Assembly (NCBI GenBank): GCA_963727245.1
Contig: CAVSFO010000009.1
Location: forward strand, 186,001-250,000
Length of the DNA stretch: 64,000 bases
Direction of reading: 5' to 3'
From: JBKQVT01 sp963727245
Lineage (GTDB): Bacteria > Planctomycetota > Planctomycetia > Pirellulales > Thermoguttaceae
The translations under genes were made by a program, and so were the position numbers. The notes below the pieces were generated by a model. It did no database searches. It saw nothing but the letters and a program-made list of their open reading frames with translations, and was not told the DNA's origin. This document shows positions 43,382 to 54,192 of this stretch, in pieces; the stretch's first letter is position 1; every line of letters begins with the position of its first letter.

Positions 43382-44011
43382 CCATCAGTGTACTCGCTGC
43401 CCTGGCGGTTGACGAGGTGGACAGTACAGCTCCGGGGACGCAGTGCGGTGGATTGCTGGGGTTTCGCCATTTGAATTTGGGGGTGCGACGGGGTGGCGGC
43501 TTTCCTTCCTTTTCCAGATACCCCAATTCTCCGCAGAAATGGCCGCCAAAGCGGGGTGTGGACCGTTCCTGCGCCCCGCCAGGCCCGGCGAGGACTGGAC
43601 TGGCGAAAATGAGTAATTAAAATAGGATCGTTTCACCCTGGTGCGCGTGCACCAGGGCGGGCGTCGCCGGCTACAGCGGCCAGATTCCGGGCTTGGGGAC
43701 CTTCTCTCGCTGCCCCGGTCTTCTGGAACCCATGGCAGATGGCAGTGCATTGGCAGCGTTGCCGCAGACCGAATCTCTTACCAAATGGCGGGCACCCCCA
43801 GGCAGGCCGAAAAATGAGTGGTAGAATTTCGTGGCTTTTCATGCCCGTTGGTGGCATAATGATAGATTGGAGGGAGTCCGTGTCTCGTAAGGTCCGTGCC
43901 TGAGGGGGACTGGTCAATCGGTTTGCGCCAAGGTTGCCCGGGCGGCCGGCTTGACGGCTCGCCGCTTGGTTTGCCGCTTGTTACTCTTGGATTGATTGGA
44001 GGAGGACTGCT
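43382..44011. other. Gene-free gap with one dispersed hairpin
   Basis: Several small open frames exist on both strands, but none has a convincing start, codon pattern or recognisable product. A 9-bp-stem hairpin CCCTGGTGC-GCGT-GCACCAGGG lies at 43636-43657. The sigma-factor promoter must lie here; a GGTGGCATAATGATAG stretch at about 43851-43866 has a TATAAT-like core but no good -35. Confidence 0.5.
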
Positions 44012-45591
<1,580 letters not shown>

Positions 45592-45655
45592 CCGACTGGC
45601 GCCGGCAACCGCTCCGCTGGCCCCTGGTGCCAGAGGGGTCCGGGATGAGGGACTC

Positions 45656-45898
45656 ATGCCCCGTCATCACGTCATCCTGCCGGACCTCGGACTGGGCGAT
45701 CAGCCCCTCAGGCTGAGTCTTTGGCTGGTGGCCCCGGGCAGCCGGGTCGCCCAGGGGCAGCCGATCCTCGAGGTCCTGGCCGGTGCCGCCACCGTCGATC
45801 TGCCCGCCCCCGCCGACGGCATCCTCGTCGAGGTCCTCGTCGACGAGGACGAGCCCATCTCCGTGGGCCAGCCGCTGGCGGTTGTAGAAGGGGAATAG
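45656..45898 (+). CDS. Lipoyl/biotinyl-like domain protein lacking any lysine
   Basis: 80 residues fold-matching a lipoyl domain: 'HHVILPDLG', 'LVAPGSRVAQGQPILEVLAGAATVDLPAPADGILVEVLV', 'VGQPLAVVE'. In real lipoyl domains the turn reads E-T-D-K-A. Here the position is 'LAGAATVDLPAP' and the whole protein contains no lysine, so it cannot carry lipoate or biotin by the usual linkage. It may be a structural or binding remnant of a dehydrogenase-complex E2 domain. The ATG at 45656 follows the sigma-factor gene by 64 bases, on the same strand. Confidence 0.6.
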   Translation: MPRHHVILPDLGLGDQPLRLSLWLVAPGSRVAQGQPILEVLAGAATVDLPAPADGILVEVLVDEDEPISVGQPLAVVEGE

Positions 45899-45901
45899 GA
45901 A

Positions 45902-46966
45902 GTCAGGGGCCAGGGACCAGGGGCCAGGGGCCAGGGACCAGGGGCCAGGGACCAGGGGCCAGGGACCAGGGGCCGGGGACCAGGGGCCGGGGACCAGGGG
46001 CGGCCACAGATCGAACGCGGATAGCGGGCAATTCATTATCTCGTCCGAGTTGTGTTCCGCCGTCCCTCCTCCGCGTCTCCGCGTCTCCGCGTGAGCCTCG
46101 TTTTTGTCGTCTTTGTTGGGCGGGGCCGATTCCGGATTGTTTTCACCCAACAACAAAACTTTGGGCCTCGGGGGGTAAGGTACGGTCGTTTCGCCCAACC
46201 GTCAGCCGGCCAATGAGTTACGTCAATTTTTCGAGCCGTTTTGCATACCACCCAAAAGTATATAATGTCAACAACTTTTCGACTTTGCCCTAACCCGTTG
46301 CTGCGGCTGTGTTTAAGCTACCCCCTCTAAGGTAGTTTTTGGTTTTGGTATGATTCGAGTGAATCTGGGAAATTTCATGTCCTCAGAGTGTTTATTGGCA
46401 ATGGTTTGCGGAGCGCGATTTTCGTTCCATCGTGCAAAATGCCTGGCCGGGATGTTGCTCTTGACTCCAACTTTGCGCGTCAACAATGACCCGATCCCGG
46501 GCCGCGCCGCAAGCGTTTTCACAACTGCTCGACGCAACCGCTTATCGCGTCGTGACTACCAAGAACCGAGCCACTGGCGTGGAATTGCCATTTTTCCGAT
46601 TTTCTTGCTGCCGGGCGTCTTGACCGCCTGCCTCCCGTCCATTCTGCTGGGGAAAAAGCCGTATTTTCGTGGCCCGATTTTTTTGGCTTCTTGCGAATTT
46701 CCCACCTCAATTCGGCCGCGGAAATCAGGGCAAAAGCGCGCTGGGGCGGTGAATTTACTGGAAAATTCCGGGCGAAATTGCGCTGGGTGAGAGAAAAAAA
46801 GCTCGTTTTCTCGTCGGTTGGGTGCCACTGGCTCGGCCAGTGCTTGCGTACCCTCCGCGGTGAAATGCCAGGAGCCCAGATCACTGGCAAAGCCAGTGGC
46901 ACTCCGTTCGTGAGGTTCCTTCCCCGCGGGGCGTTTGGGAGCAGCCCGGCAGTTCTCGCGCGGAGA
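45902..46966 (-). repeat. ~1 kb inverted repeat, copy B
   Basis: The reverse-orientation partner of 37361-38360. It starts with a G-rich tandem repeat (GGGCCAGGGACCAG units, 45905-46000), then the CCGCGTCTCCGCGTCTCCGC tract, the TATAAT/TTGACA pair, the CTACC...GGTAG hairpin, the 146-codon frame (46350-46790, plus strand) and the CACTGGCAAAGCCAGTGGCAC hairpins. The rest of the gap before the cas genes, about 46967-47361, shows no convincing gene. Confidence 0.85.
46273..46340 (+). ncRNA. Candidate small RNA, copy B
   Basis: TATAAT at 46261-46266 precedes a ~68-base stretch ending in CTACC-CCCTCTAA-GGTAG and TTTTT (46318-46340). The layout is the same in copy A. The -35 is poor (TTTTGC at 16-bp spacing) and the hairpin is short. 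An overlapping TTGACA on the opposite strand is also kept in both copies. Confidence 0.25.
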
Positions 46967-47361
46967 CGCGGAGACGCGGGGGGCATTTTCGGTGCGCCGG
47001 TGTCCTGTTGAAAACTGGGAACTGAAAACTTTCGTCGGGGGGGATGGCATTGCAGTCGGCGCCGCAGTACACTCACATTTTTACATCACTACGATGGGCA
47101 CTGGAGGAGCGGAAATGGGAACCCCTATTGAGCAAGGTGGCACGGGGCTGCGATACGGGGGAAATGGTGGGGAGATGCACTATGAGAAGAAACCCCGTCC
47201 GGGTTCGGGGCGCCGAGAATACAAGGGAGGCTTGGTGAAAGGGTTTCCGCCTGATTATCCTGCACTGTGTGTTTTAAGTCTTGCGCGTGCGAGCCGGGAG
47301 CGGCTGATTCCCGCGACCATCTGACGGAACAGAGCGAGCGGCTCATTTGATCCGGTGACCG

Positions 47362-49046
47362 ATGGACGAATGCCTCTGGCCTGCGCGGAACGTGGCTGAG
47401 TACGCTTACTGCCCACGCTTGTTTTACCTCATGGAAGTCGAAGGAATTCACCTTCCCAGCGAGGACACCGAGCAGGGAAACCGCGTCCACAAGAGGGTCG
47501 ATAGCCCAAGCAGCGAAGCGGTCCTGGAGAAAGCGACCGCTGGCGCTGCGTCTCCGGCGTCGGTCCGAAGCCTGACGCTTACAAGTGCGCGGCTCGGCCT
47601 GACGGCCACGTTGGACTTGGCAGAGTTATCCGGTACGGCGGCCGTGCCCGTCGAATATCGGAAAGGCAGATCCCGCCGCGCCGACGCCGCGGAGGGCGAG
47701 GGCGCAGCGTCAGGGCCCTGGCCAACGGACCGGATTCAGGTCGGCCTTCAGTCGCTATTGCTGGAGGAGGCGGGCTACGCCGTTCCGCACGCGGTTCTTT
47801 ACTATGCCGCCGAGAAACGACGTTTGCAGATTGCTGTGGATGATGCGCTACGTAAAGAGTCGCTTCAGACGCTGGCCGCCGCCAGGCAGTGTGCGGCCGG
47901 CCCGCGGCCGCTTCCCTTGGAGGCTGACCCACGGTGCCCGCGCTGCTCGCTGCAGCCGATCTGCCTACCGGATGAGGTGAACTTCCAACGGGCAGGCGGC
48001 AATGTCGCGCTCCGGCCACGAACGATTTGGCCGCCGCGCGACGACGGAATCCACGTCGTTGCGCAGCAAGCCGGGGCCAAAGTCGGAGTCCGCGGATCTG
48101 CAATGTACGTGACCGACAAGGAGGGTCACAAGGCGACGGACGTGCCGCTGGCGAACGTGGAGAGCCTGTCGCTCTTGGGCGGCGTGCAGATTTCGACCCA
48201 GGCCATCCAGACCCTGGCCGATCGCGGGATTCCCGATATCGTTGCTCACCGCCGCCGGACGGCTTTGTGCGATGATCGATCCATTGGACAGCGTCAGTGC
48301 CGAAGTGCGCAGGGCCCAGGTCGCGCCGTTTCGACGATCCGGAATGCAGGTTGCAGGCCGCGCGAGCCTTGATCGTGGCGAAAATTCGGAACCAGAGAAC
48401 GCTTCTCATGCGGAACCACCAGGACCCGCCCAAGCTGGTCCTTGCCGACATGGAAAGGCAGGCGTCCGCGGCACTGGAGGCCACCAGCGACGGCGCGATT
48501 CGCGGGCATGAGGGCCAGGCCGCAGCCCTCTACTTCGCCAACTTTGCCGGGATGATCAAGTCGGATTGCGGGATTGAGTTCGACGCCAACGGCAGACAGC
48601 GCCGCCCGCCGCCGGACCCGATCAACGCCAGTCTGTCGTTCGCCTATTCCATGCTCGTCCACGAATGCACTGCGGCGCTCCGCACCGCGCGATTGGAGCC
48701 TTCAATTGGCGCGTTCCACGTTTCGCGGCCGGGCCGGCCGGCGTTGTCGCTCGATTCGATGGAGCCGTTCCGCCCGCTGCTGGCCGACTCCATCGTGATT
48801 TCTGCCTTCAACCGAGGGGAACTCCGGGAGGGGCACTTCCTGCGAACCGCCGCCGGGGCCTCCATGACCGACGCCGGTCGAAAGGCCTTTTTCGGGGTCT
48901 ACGGACGGCGTATGGCCGACGAGGTGACCCACCCCGTCTTCGGATACACGCTCTCGTACCGCCGCATGATCATCCTGCACGCTCGAATGATCGCGGCGTG
49001 GTTGCTGGGTGAGGTGCCCACCCTGGCATTTCTAACAACGAGATAG
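47362..49046 (+). CDS. cas4-cas1: CRISPR-associated Cas4-Cas1 fusion, two frameshifts
   Basis: Residues 1 to ~205 form a Cas4 domain: 'EYAYCPRLFYL' (C17), 'GNRVHKRV', a PD-ExK core around 'TATLDLAEL' and 'VEYRKG', 'QVGLQSLLLEEAGY', and the Fe-S cluster cysteines 'CPRCSLQPIC'. The Cas1 domain follows ('VGVRGSAMYVTDKEGHKATDVPLANV...SLLGGVQISTQAIQTLADRGIP'). It continues after shifts near 48238 and 48335 with 'IRGHEGQAAALYFANF' (catalytic Glu), 'IGAFHVSRPGRPALSLDSMEPFRP' (His and Asp) and a C-terminal helix bundle. Cas1 integrates spacers and Cas4 trims them by PAM. The fusion is characteristic of type V-B (also seen in some type I-U/G). It heads the plus-strand locus. Confidence 0.88.
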
Positions 49047-49125
49047 TCGAAATTCGGGCGCCGCTGCAGCCCTCAATCGCACGCTATAGAATTCATGCCT
49101 TACACACCTATCGGGGGTTACCGCC

Positions 49126-52100
49126 ATGGACGCACGACCGACACGTCGCGCGCTACACGCTCCGCATTTCGGGCGAGGAGAAGGCCGACCAATCCTGCGC
49201 GAGGCACTCTGGGCCACGCACGTGGCCGCCAACCGGGGAGCCAAGGTCTTCGGCGATTGGTTGCTGACGCTCCGCGGCGGGCTCGACCATCAGCTGGCGC
49301 AAGCGGGGAATTCGCCGGAGCGTGCGGTGCGCCGGATATTACTCGCCCTCTCGTGGATCTCGGTCGAGTCGCGCGACGGCGCGCGGAGTTATACCGCGTC
49401 GATCCCGGCGCAGAGGTGGATGCCTTCCGGACGATACTGGTGCGCCGCGGCGTCGAGGCCCAGGAGATCGACGATTGGGTTCGTGATTGCGCCGCGTCGC
49501 TCACGGCGGCGATTCGGGCCGACGCTGTTCGCGTGAACCGCAGCGCCTCGTTTGACGAGCGGATTTTGGCCGCCGAGAGGGGCTTCGATCGGCAGGAGAT
49601 CGTGGACTTGCTCGATCGCTTCTTCGGCGGCATAGCGGGCTATTTTGCCGGCTTGGTCGTACAGGACGGTGATCGAGAAGAAGAGGAGGCGGAGGCCGCC
49701 GAAACAGACGAGGCCAAGGATCTGGTCAAGAAGGCGCTCGGCTGGTTGTGCGATCGGTTCGGGTCGGGCAAGGGGGCGGATTTTTGCGCCGTCGCCGAGC
49801 AATACGCTGCCTTTGCAAGGTGGTGCCGGTGGTACGCCGAAAATCATGAGGCCGGCCCCAGCGACGCCGGGAGGGAGCTTGCCAAGGCGATTGGCGCCGA
49901 CGAGTTGCCGAAACGGCTGGCAGGCACGCCGGGACCGCCCAATAGCGTGCAGAAGAGCTACTCGAAGATTGCCGCGTCGGTACGCGCGGGGTCCCCGCTC
50001 CCCGGAATGGAATACGCTGTCCTGGCGGTCGAGGCCGACAAACAGGCGGTAGCCAAGAGGTCGCTGGTCGGGCGCAAGAAGGGCTCGGCATGGACCAGGC
50101 GAATTCTTGAGGATGCGGAGGCGGCGTCGGGAATTCCGTATCGCGATGGAAAGACGGGCAGAGCCCTCACCAGCGATACTCGGTCATGCTTGACCATGCC
50201 GCGCGCCGGGTCTCCGTGGCCCATTCCTGGATCAAGTTGGCCGAGGGAAACCGGCAGGGTTTTCGCAGGGATGCCAAAAGGCTGGAAATACTCAATAAGG
50301 CCCACGCGGACGCCTATGAGCGGCTCGTTCGCCTCTGTGAGGACCGTTCGACCGCCACCAACGCTCTGGACGCCTACCGAATCCGCCGCGGGGCCATCTC
50401 CGACTGGGAACGGGTTGTCAAGGCGTGGTCGCGCAAGGACTGCGTCACGCCGGAGGATCGGATGGCGGCGGCACGCGAGGTGCACGCCGACCCAGAGAAC
50501 GAGAAGCCCGGCGATATTCAACTCTACGACGCCCTTGCCGGCGAAGACGCTTGCTGCGTGTGGCGCGTAGCGGGGGGGGCCGATCCCAAAATCCTGAAGG
50601 ATTACGTGGCGGGCACCGACGCCAAGGCCAGGCAGGCACGGTTCAAGGTCCCCGCGTACCGCCACCCCGATCCGCTACGGCATCCGGTCTTCTGCGACTT
50701 CGGCGTCTCGCGCTGGGGAATCGATTTCGCCGTTCATCGCGCATACAAGGGGCGTGCGTCGCTTTCGGCGGCATTCGCTAGGAAGAAGGCTGCCCTGGAA
50801 AAGGCCGAGGGGGCTGTAGCCAGCGCCCGGGACGCCAAGCAAAAGGAATCCGCCGAGGCCAAACTCAACGTTGCGCGGGAGAAATTCCTTGAGATTGCGC
50901 GGAGTTGGAGTTTCTCAACTCGCCGCATGGGTTGCGGATGAAGCTCTTGAACAACGGCCAGGTCGCCGATCGCGGCGCTCCGCTGGCAAAGCAAGCGCCT
51001 GTGCCATGACCTTGCCCTGGATCCGACGGGCGACTCCCATCAGGACGGCCTCGTCTCGGTGTCCCGGAACGACCGGCTTGGCCGGGCGGCTGTGAACGCC
51101 GCTCACAATGGTCCGGTCCAGGTCCGCGATCTGTTCAGGCGGAAGGAGTGGAACGGGCGCCTTCAAGCGCCACGAAGGCAGCTCGACGATATCGCTGACG
51201 TACGTGACGGGAGACGCTACTGCAAGCTGGACGAGCGAAAAAGAGCCAAGAAGATCGCGGAAATGGTCCGGCGAATTCAATGGATTGTAACCTTTTCGGC
51301 AGAACTTCAGCCGCAGGGCCCGTGGCTGGAACTGGCCGACCAACTGCCCGAGGGCTTTAAGTTCGATCCCAAGAATCGCCGGCTTTACCACGACGACAAC
51401 AAGAACCGCAAGGGCCGCGCCCAGATCGGCCTCGCTCGCATCCCGGGGCTGCGGGTCCTTTCCGTGGACCTCGGGCATCGCCATGCCGCCGCCTGCGCCG
51501 TCTGGATTACAGTCTCGGCCGAGCAGTTGCAGGAAGAATGCCTCAAATACGGCCATCCCAGCCCGACTGCGCACGATCTATACGTCTGTCTCACCGAGAA
51601 GGGAACCAAACGAAGGGTCGTCTGCCGGCGAATCGGCGACGATGAATTGCCTGGCGGAAAGGCCCATCCCGCCCCCTGGGCCAAACTCGAACGCCAGTTC
51701 CTCATCAAGTTGCAGGGCGAGAACGAACCGGCCAGAAAGGCCAGCGCCGATGAGATCGCCCGTGTCCTGGATCTTGAGAAGGGACTCGGATTTCAACGTG
51801 CGACCCCGCTTGCGGGCAGCGAGTTGCGGGTCGATTCGCTCATGGCGGGGGCCGTCCGCACCGTGCGCCTGGGGCTGGCTCGTCACCGCAGGCGCGCGAA
51901 GATAGCCTTCCAGTTCACGGCGAAGTGTAAGCCAGGTATGGGTGGGCAGCGCCTCAAACTGGCCAAGGCGGACCAAATCGACCTGCTCGCCAAGACGCTG
52001 GCCGACTGGCACGAAATGGCCACCGACCCACGTTGGGAGGACGTCCGTGCGAAGTCGCTTTGGGACGAGCACATACGGCCGCTGCTCGACGACGCGGCCG

Positions 52101-53516
52101 CCCCTAGCCGAGCAAATGCGGAATCGTCGCAAGCTTGGAAGAAGCGGTTGGACGCGACCCTAAAGTGGCTCCATCCCACCGCAGAGAAGCTGGCCGATTC
52201 GCCCTCCGCCTGCGAGAACCTGCACGGCGATTGGAAGAAGTCTTGGGACAGGGAAGACGGAATCTGGCCGGCGGCTCCGCTGGCTTCGCGACTGGCTCTT
52301 GCCGCGGCATCGCGACGGAAAGAAAGCATCTGCTTGGAACGTGGGTGGCCTTTCCGTGCAGCGCATTGCCACCATTCGCGCGCTCTACCAGGTCCTGAAG
52401 GCCTACCGCATGCAGCCCGCTCCCGATGACCCGCTAATGAACGTGCCGAAGCAGGGCTCGGACGAACTAGCGCGCTTTGGCCGGCGGATTCTCGACCGCT
52501 TGGAGCGTCTGCGGGAAAACCGCGTCAAGCAGCTTTCCAGCCGGGTGATCGAGGCGGCGCTGGGCGTCGGCGCCGAACCTTCGCGGCGGGGCGTTCGTTG
52601 GCCGAGGGCGCAGGAGCCCGCGTCCACCCCGCTTGCCACGCGGTCGTGATCGAGAACCTGAAAAACTACCGCCCCGACGAAATGCAGACTCGCCGCGAAA
52701 ATCGGCAGCTTATGGCGTGGGCGTCGGCGAAAGTGAGGAAGTATCTCGATGAAAGCTCCGAACTCTACGGCCTCTTGCTCCGCGAAGTCCCGGCCGCGTA
52801 CACGTCCCGGCAGGACTCCAGGACCGGATTGCCGGGCTTGCGGTGCGCGGAAATCGCCGTCGAGGACTTCCTTCGGCCGCACTGGTGCTTGCTCGTGCGG
52901 TCAAGGATTTCGTTAGTGACTCGCCCGAGGCCGGCAAAGAGTTTGCCGCACAAGTGGAGTTGGCTGCCAGGCTGGTCGCCGAAAACAAAGGCACGCTTTC
53001 ACAACGCTACCTGATCGAGGCCTACGCCCGCTGGGCGGCGAAGGCGGAACGCGAACGGGCCGGACGCAGCGTGCGCATTCCATACCGCGGCGGCGACCTG
53101 TTTGTGCCGGCCGACGGCCGATCGCCGATTGCCGGCGGTTTGCAGGCCGACCTCAACGCCGCCGCCAATATCGGCCTCAAGGCCCTCCTGGACCCCGACT
53201 GGCCAGGCGCTTGGTGGTATGTGCCCTGCGATCCCGCGACGTTCCTTCCCCTGCCCAAGACCACGGCCGGGAGCAAGGCCGTCGACCCGAACGCCCCGTT
53301 ACTAAAAACGGACGAGGAGCAAGAGCGATCCAAGAAGGCCGAACGGGGCGGGGGGCCCCGGGCCGACCCCCAGCCGATCAATTTGTGCGCAACGTTTCCT
53401 GCGACCCGTTGGCCGGGGGCCCGTGGCGCGGGTATGGCGAATACCGCAACAAGGTCGAGGCCCGGGTGCTCGAGGTGTTGCGCAGGCAAGACGAACTGCG
53501 ACGAAGAAAAAAATGA
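49126..53516 (+). CDS. cas12b: Type V-B effector nuclease Cas12b (C2c1), multiply frameshifted
   Basis: About 1,460 codons, larger than the usual 1,100-1,300. Family segments in order are: 'LREALWATHVAANRGAKVFGDWLLTLRGGL' near the start; 'ARRVSVAHSWIKLAEGNRQGF' and 'YRIRRGAISDWERVVKAW' (about 50200-50450); 'LRWQSKRLCHDLAL'; RuvC-I 'LRVLSVDLGHRHAAACAVW' with the Asp codon at 51467; 'WNVGGLSVQRIATIRALYQ'; RuvC-II 'HAVVIENLKNYRPDEMQTRRENRQLM' with Glu at 52652; 'VPAAYTSRQDSRTGLPGLRC'; and RuvC-III 'GGLQADLNAAANIGL' with Asp at 53149. All three catalytic residues are present. The frame changes near 49145, 49190, 49385, 50170, 50900, 50975, 52290, 52590, 52880 and 53380. Cas12b with crRNA and tracrRNA cuts double-stranded DNA. 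Whether the shifts are real is unresolved. Confidence 0.85.
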
Positions 53517-53552
53517 TTAGCAACTCCTGCGTCGTCCCCATGAGGTGCGTCC

Positions 53553-53844
53553 ATGCGACGGTGTTACCTGGTTTGTTATGACATCCGCGACGAGAAGCGG
53601 CTACGGCGCGTGTTTCGCGTGTGCAAGGGCTTCGGTGAGCACTGGCAGTTCTCGATCTTTTTCTGCGCGATCAAACCGATCGACCGCGTTCGGCTCCAGA
53701 GTGCGCTCGAGGACGAGATGAACCTGGAGGAGGATCAAGTTTTGATCCTCGACCTCGGCGAGAACGAAGAGAGCGCGCTCGGCCGTCAGTGTGTTGGGGG
53801 CGCCTTTTGCCTTTGCCCGGAAGGGTGGGGCTCTGGTGGTCTGA
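53553..53844 (+). CDS. cas2: CRISPR-associated Cas2, one frameshift
   Basis: A ~97-codon ferredoxin-fold partner of Cas1 in spacer integration. It begins 'RRCYLVCYDIRDEKRLRRVFRVCKGFGEHWQFSIFFC', where the Asp of 'YDI' is the conserved acidic residue, and continues 'VRLQSALEDEMNLEEDQVLILDLGENEESA'. The expected end 'VSVLGAPFAFARKGGALVV' is in the next frame after a shift near 53785, giving a stop at 53842-53844; without it the frame runs to 53876. The tracrRNA promoter lies 29 bases further on. It starts 37 bases after the Cas12b stop. Confidence 0.85.
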
Positions 53845-53872
53845 CTGGTCGCCACGATCGCCCTGGGGGTGG

Positions 53873-53901
53873 TTGACGTGGCGCCGGCGTCCCTCTATAC
53901 T
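53873..53901 (+). promoter_or_regulatory. Near-consensus sigma-70 promoter for the tracrRNA/leader
   Basis: TTGACG at 53873-53878 and TATACT at 53896-53901 are separated by exactly 17 bases, giving five of six matches in each hexamer. It is one of the best such matches noticed in the window and points away from cas2 toward the CRISPR array. Confidence 0.7.
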
Positions 53902-53907
53902 AACCCT

Positions 53908-54030
53908 CGTCTTCTATAGGAAGGCGTATTCTCTGCGGAACGTGTCTCCCCCTTGAATGGGCTTGGCCCCGCAGGGTTGGTCTGTTTCACCGTGGTTCTT
54001 TGAAAACCCGAGCCGCGAGTGCGGCGGTGC
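53908..54030 (+). ncRNA. Predicted tracrRNA of the type V-B locus
   Basis: Transcription from the promoter above would begin near 53908. At 53975-53992 the sequence GGTTGGTCTGTTTCACCG pairs with the repeat segment CGGTGGAACTGACCAGCC: 15 Watson-Crick pairs, two G-U pairs and one mismatch over 18 bases. Upstream of this anti-repeat are CTGCGG (53933-53938) and CCGCAG (53969-53974), which close a long stem enclosing GGGC-TTG-GCCC. Downstream is a GCCGC-GAGT-GCGGC hairpin (54012-54025). A structured RNA followed by an anti-repeat is the layout of known Cas12b tracrRNAs. The 3' end is not defined by a T-run, so the end given is approximate. Confidence 0.7.
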
Positions 54031-54192
54031 CCTGGCGGGCGCCGGGGACGCTCGCGTTGAACGAAGTCCGTGGGGCATAAGGGCTTGGGAGGACGCGATT
54101 CGATGGGTTTGGGCGATCAACATCGGTTCGTGCGGCCATGCTCGCAACAGTCGGCGCAGGTTGTGCGGCTGCATGGGGTTGGGCCACGGGCC

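Noticed and set aside
43385..43917. Small open frames between the zinc-ribbon protein and the sigma factor
   Set aside because: They overlap a dispersed hairpin, lack ribosome-binding sites and give Arg/Pro-rich products typical of non-coding GC-rich DNA.
46935..47324. Possible extra gene just upstream of the cas operon
   Set aside because: The product starts in repeat DNA and shows no domain; the Gly-rich stretch reflects G-rich sequence. No defence-related motif is visible.
47362..49046. Cas4-Cas1 fusion as evidence for a type I-U/G system
   Set aside because: That subtype also has such fusions, but no Cas3, Cas8, Cas7 or Cas5 is present, and the adjacent large protein has RuvC and Cas12b-specific segments.
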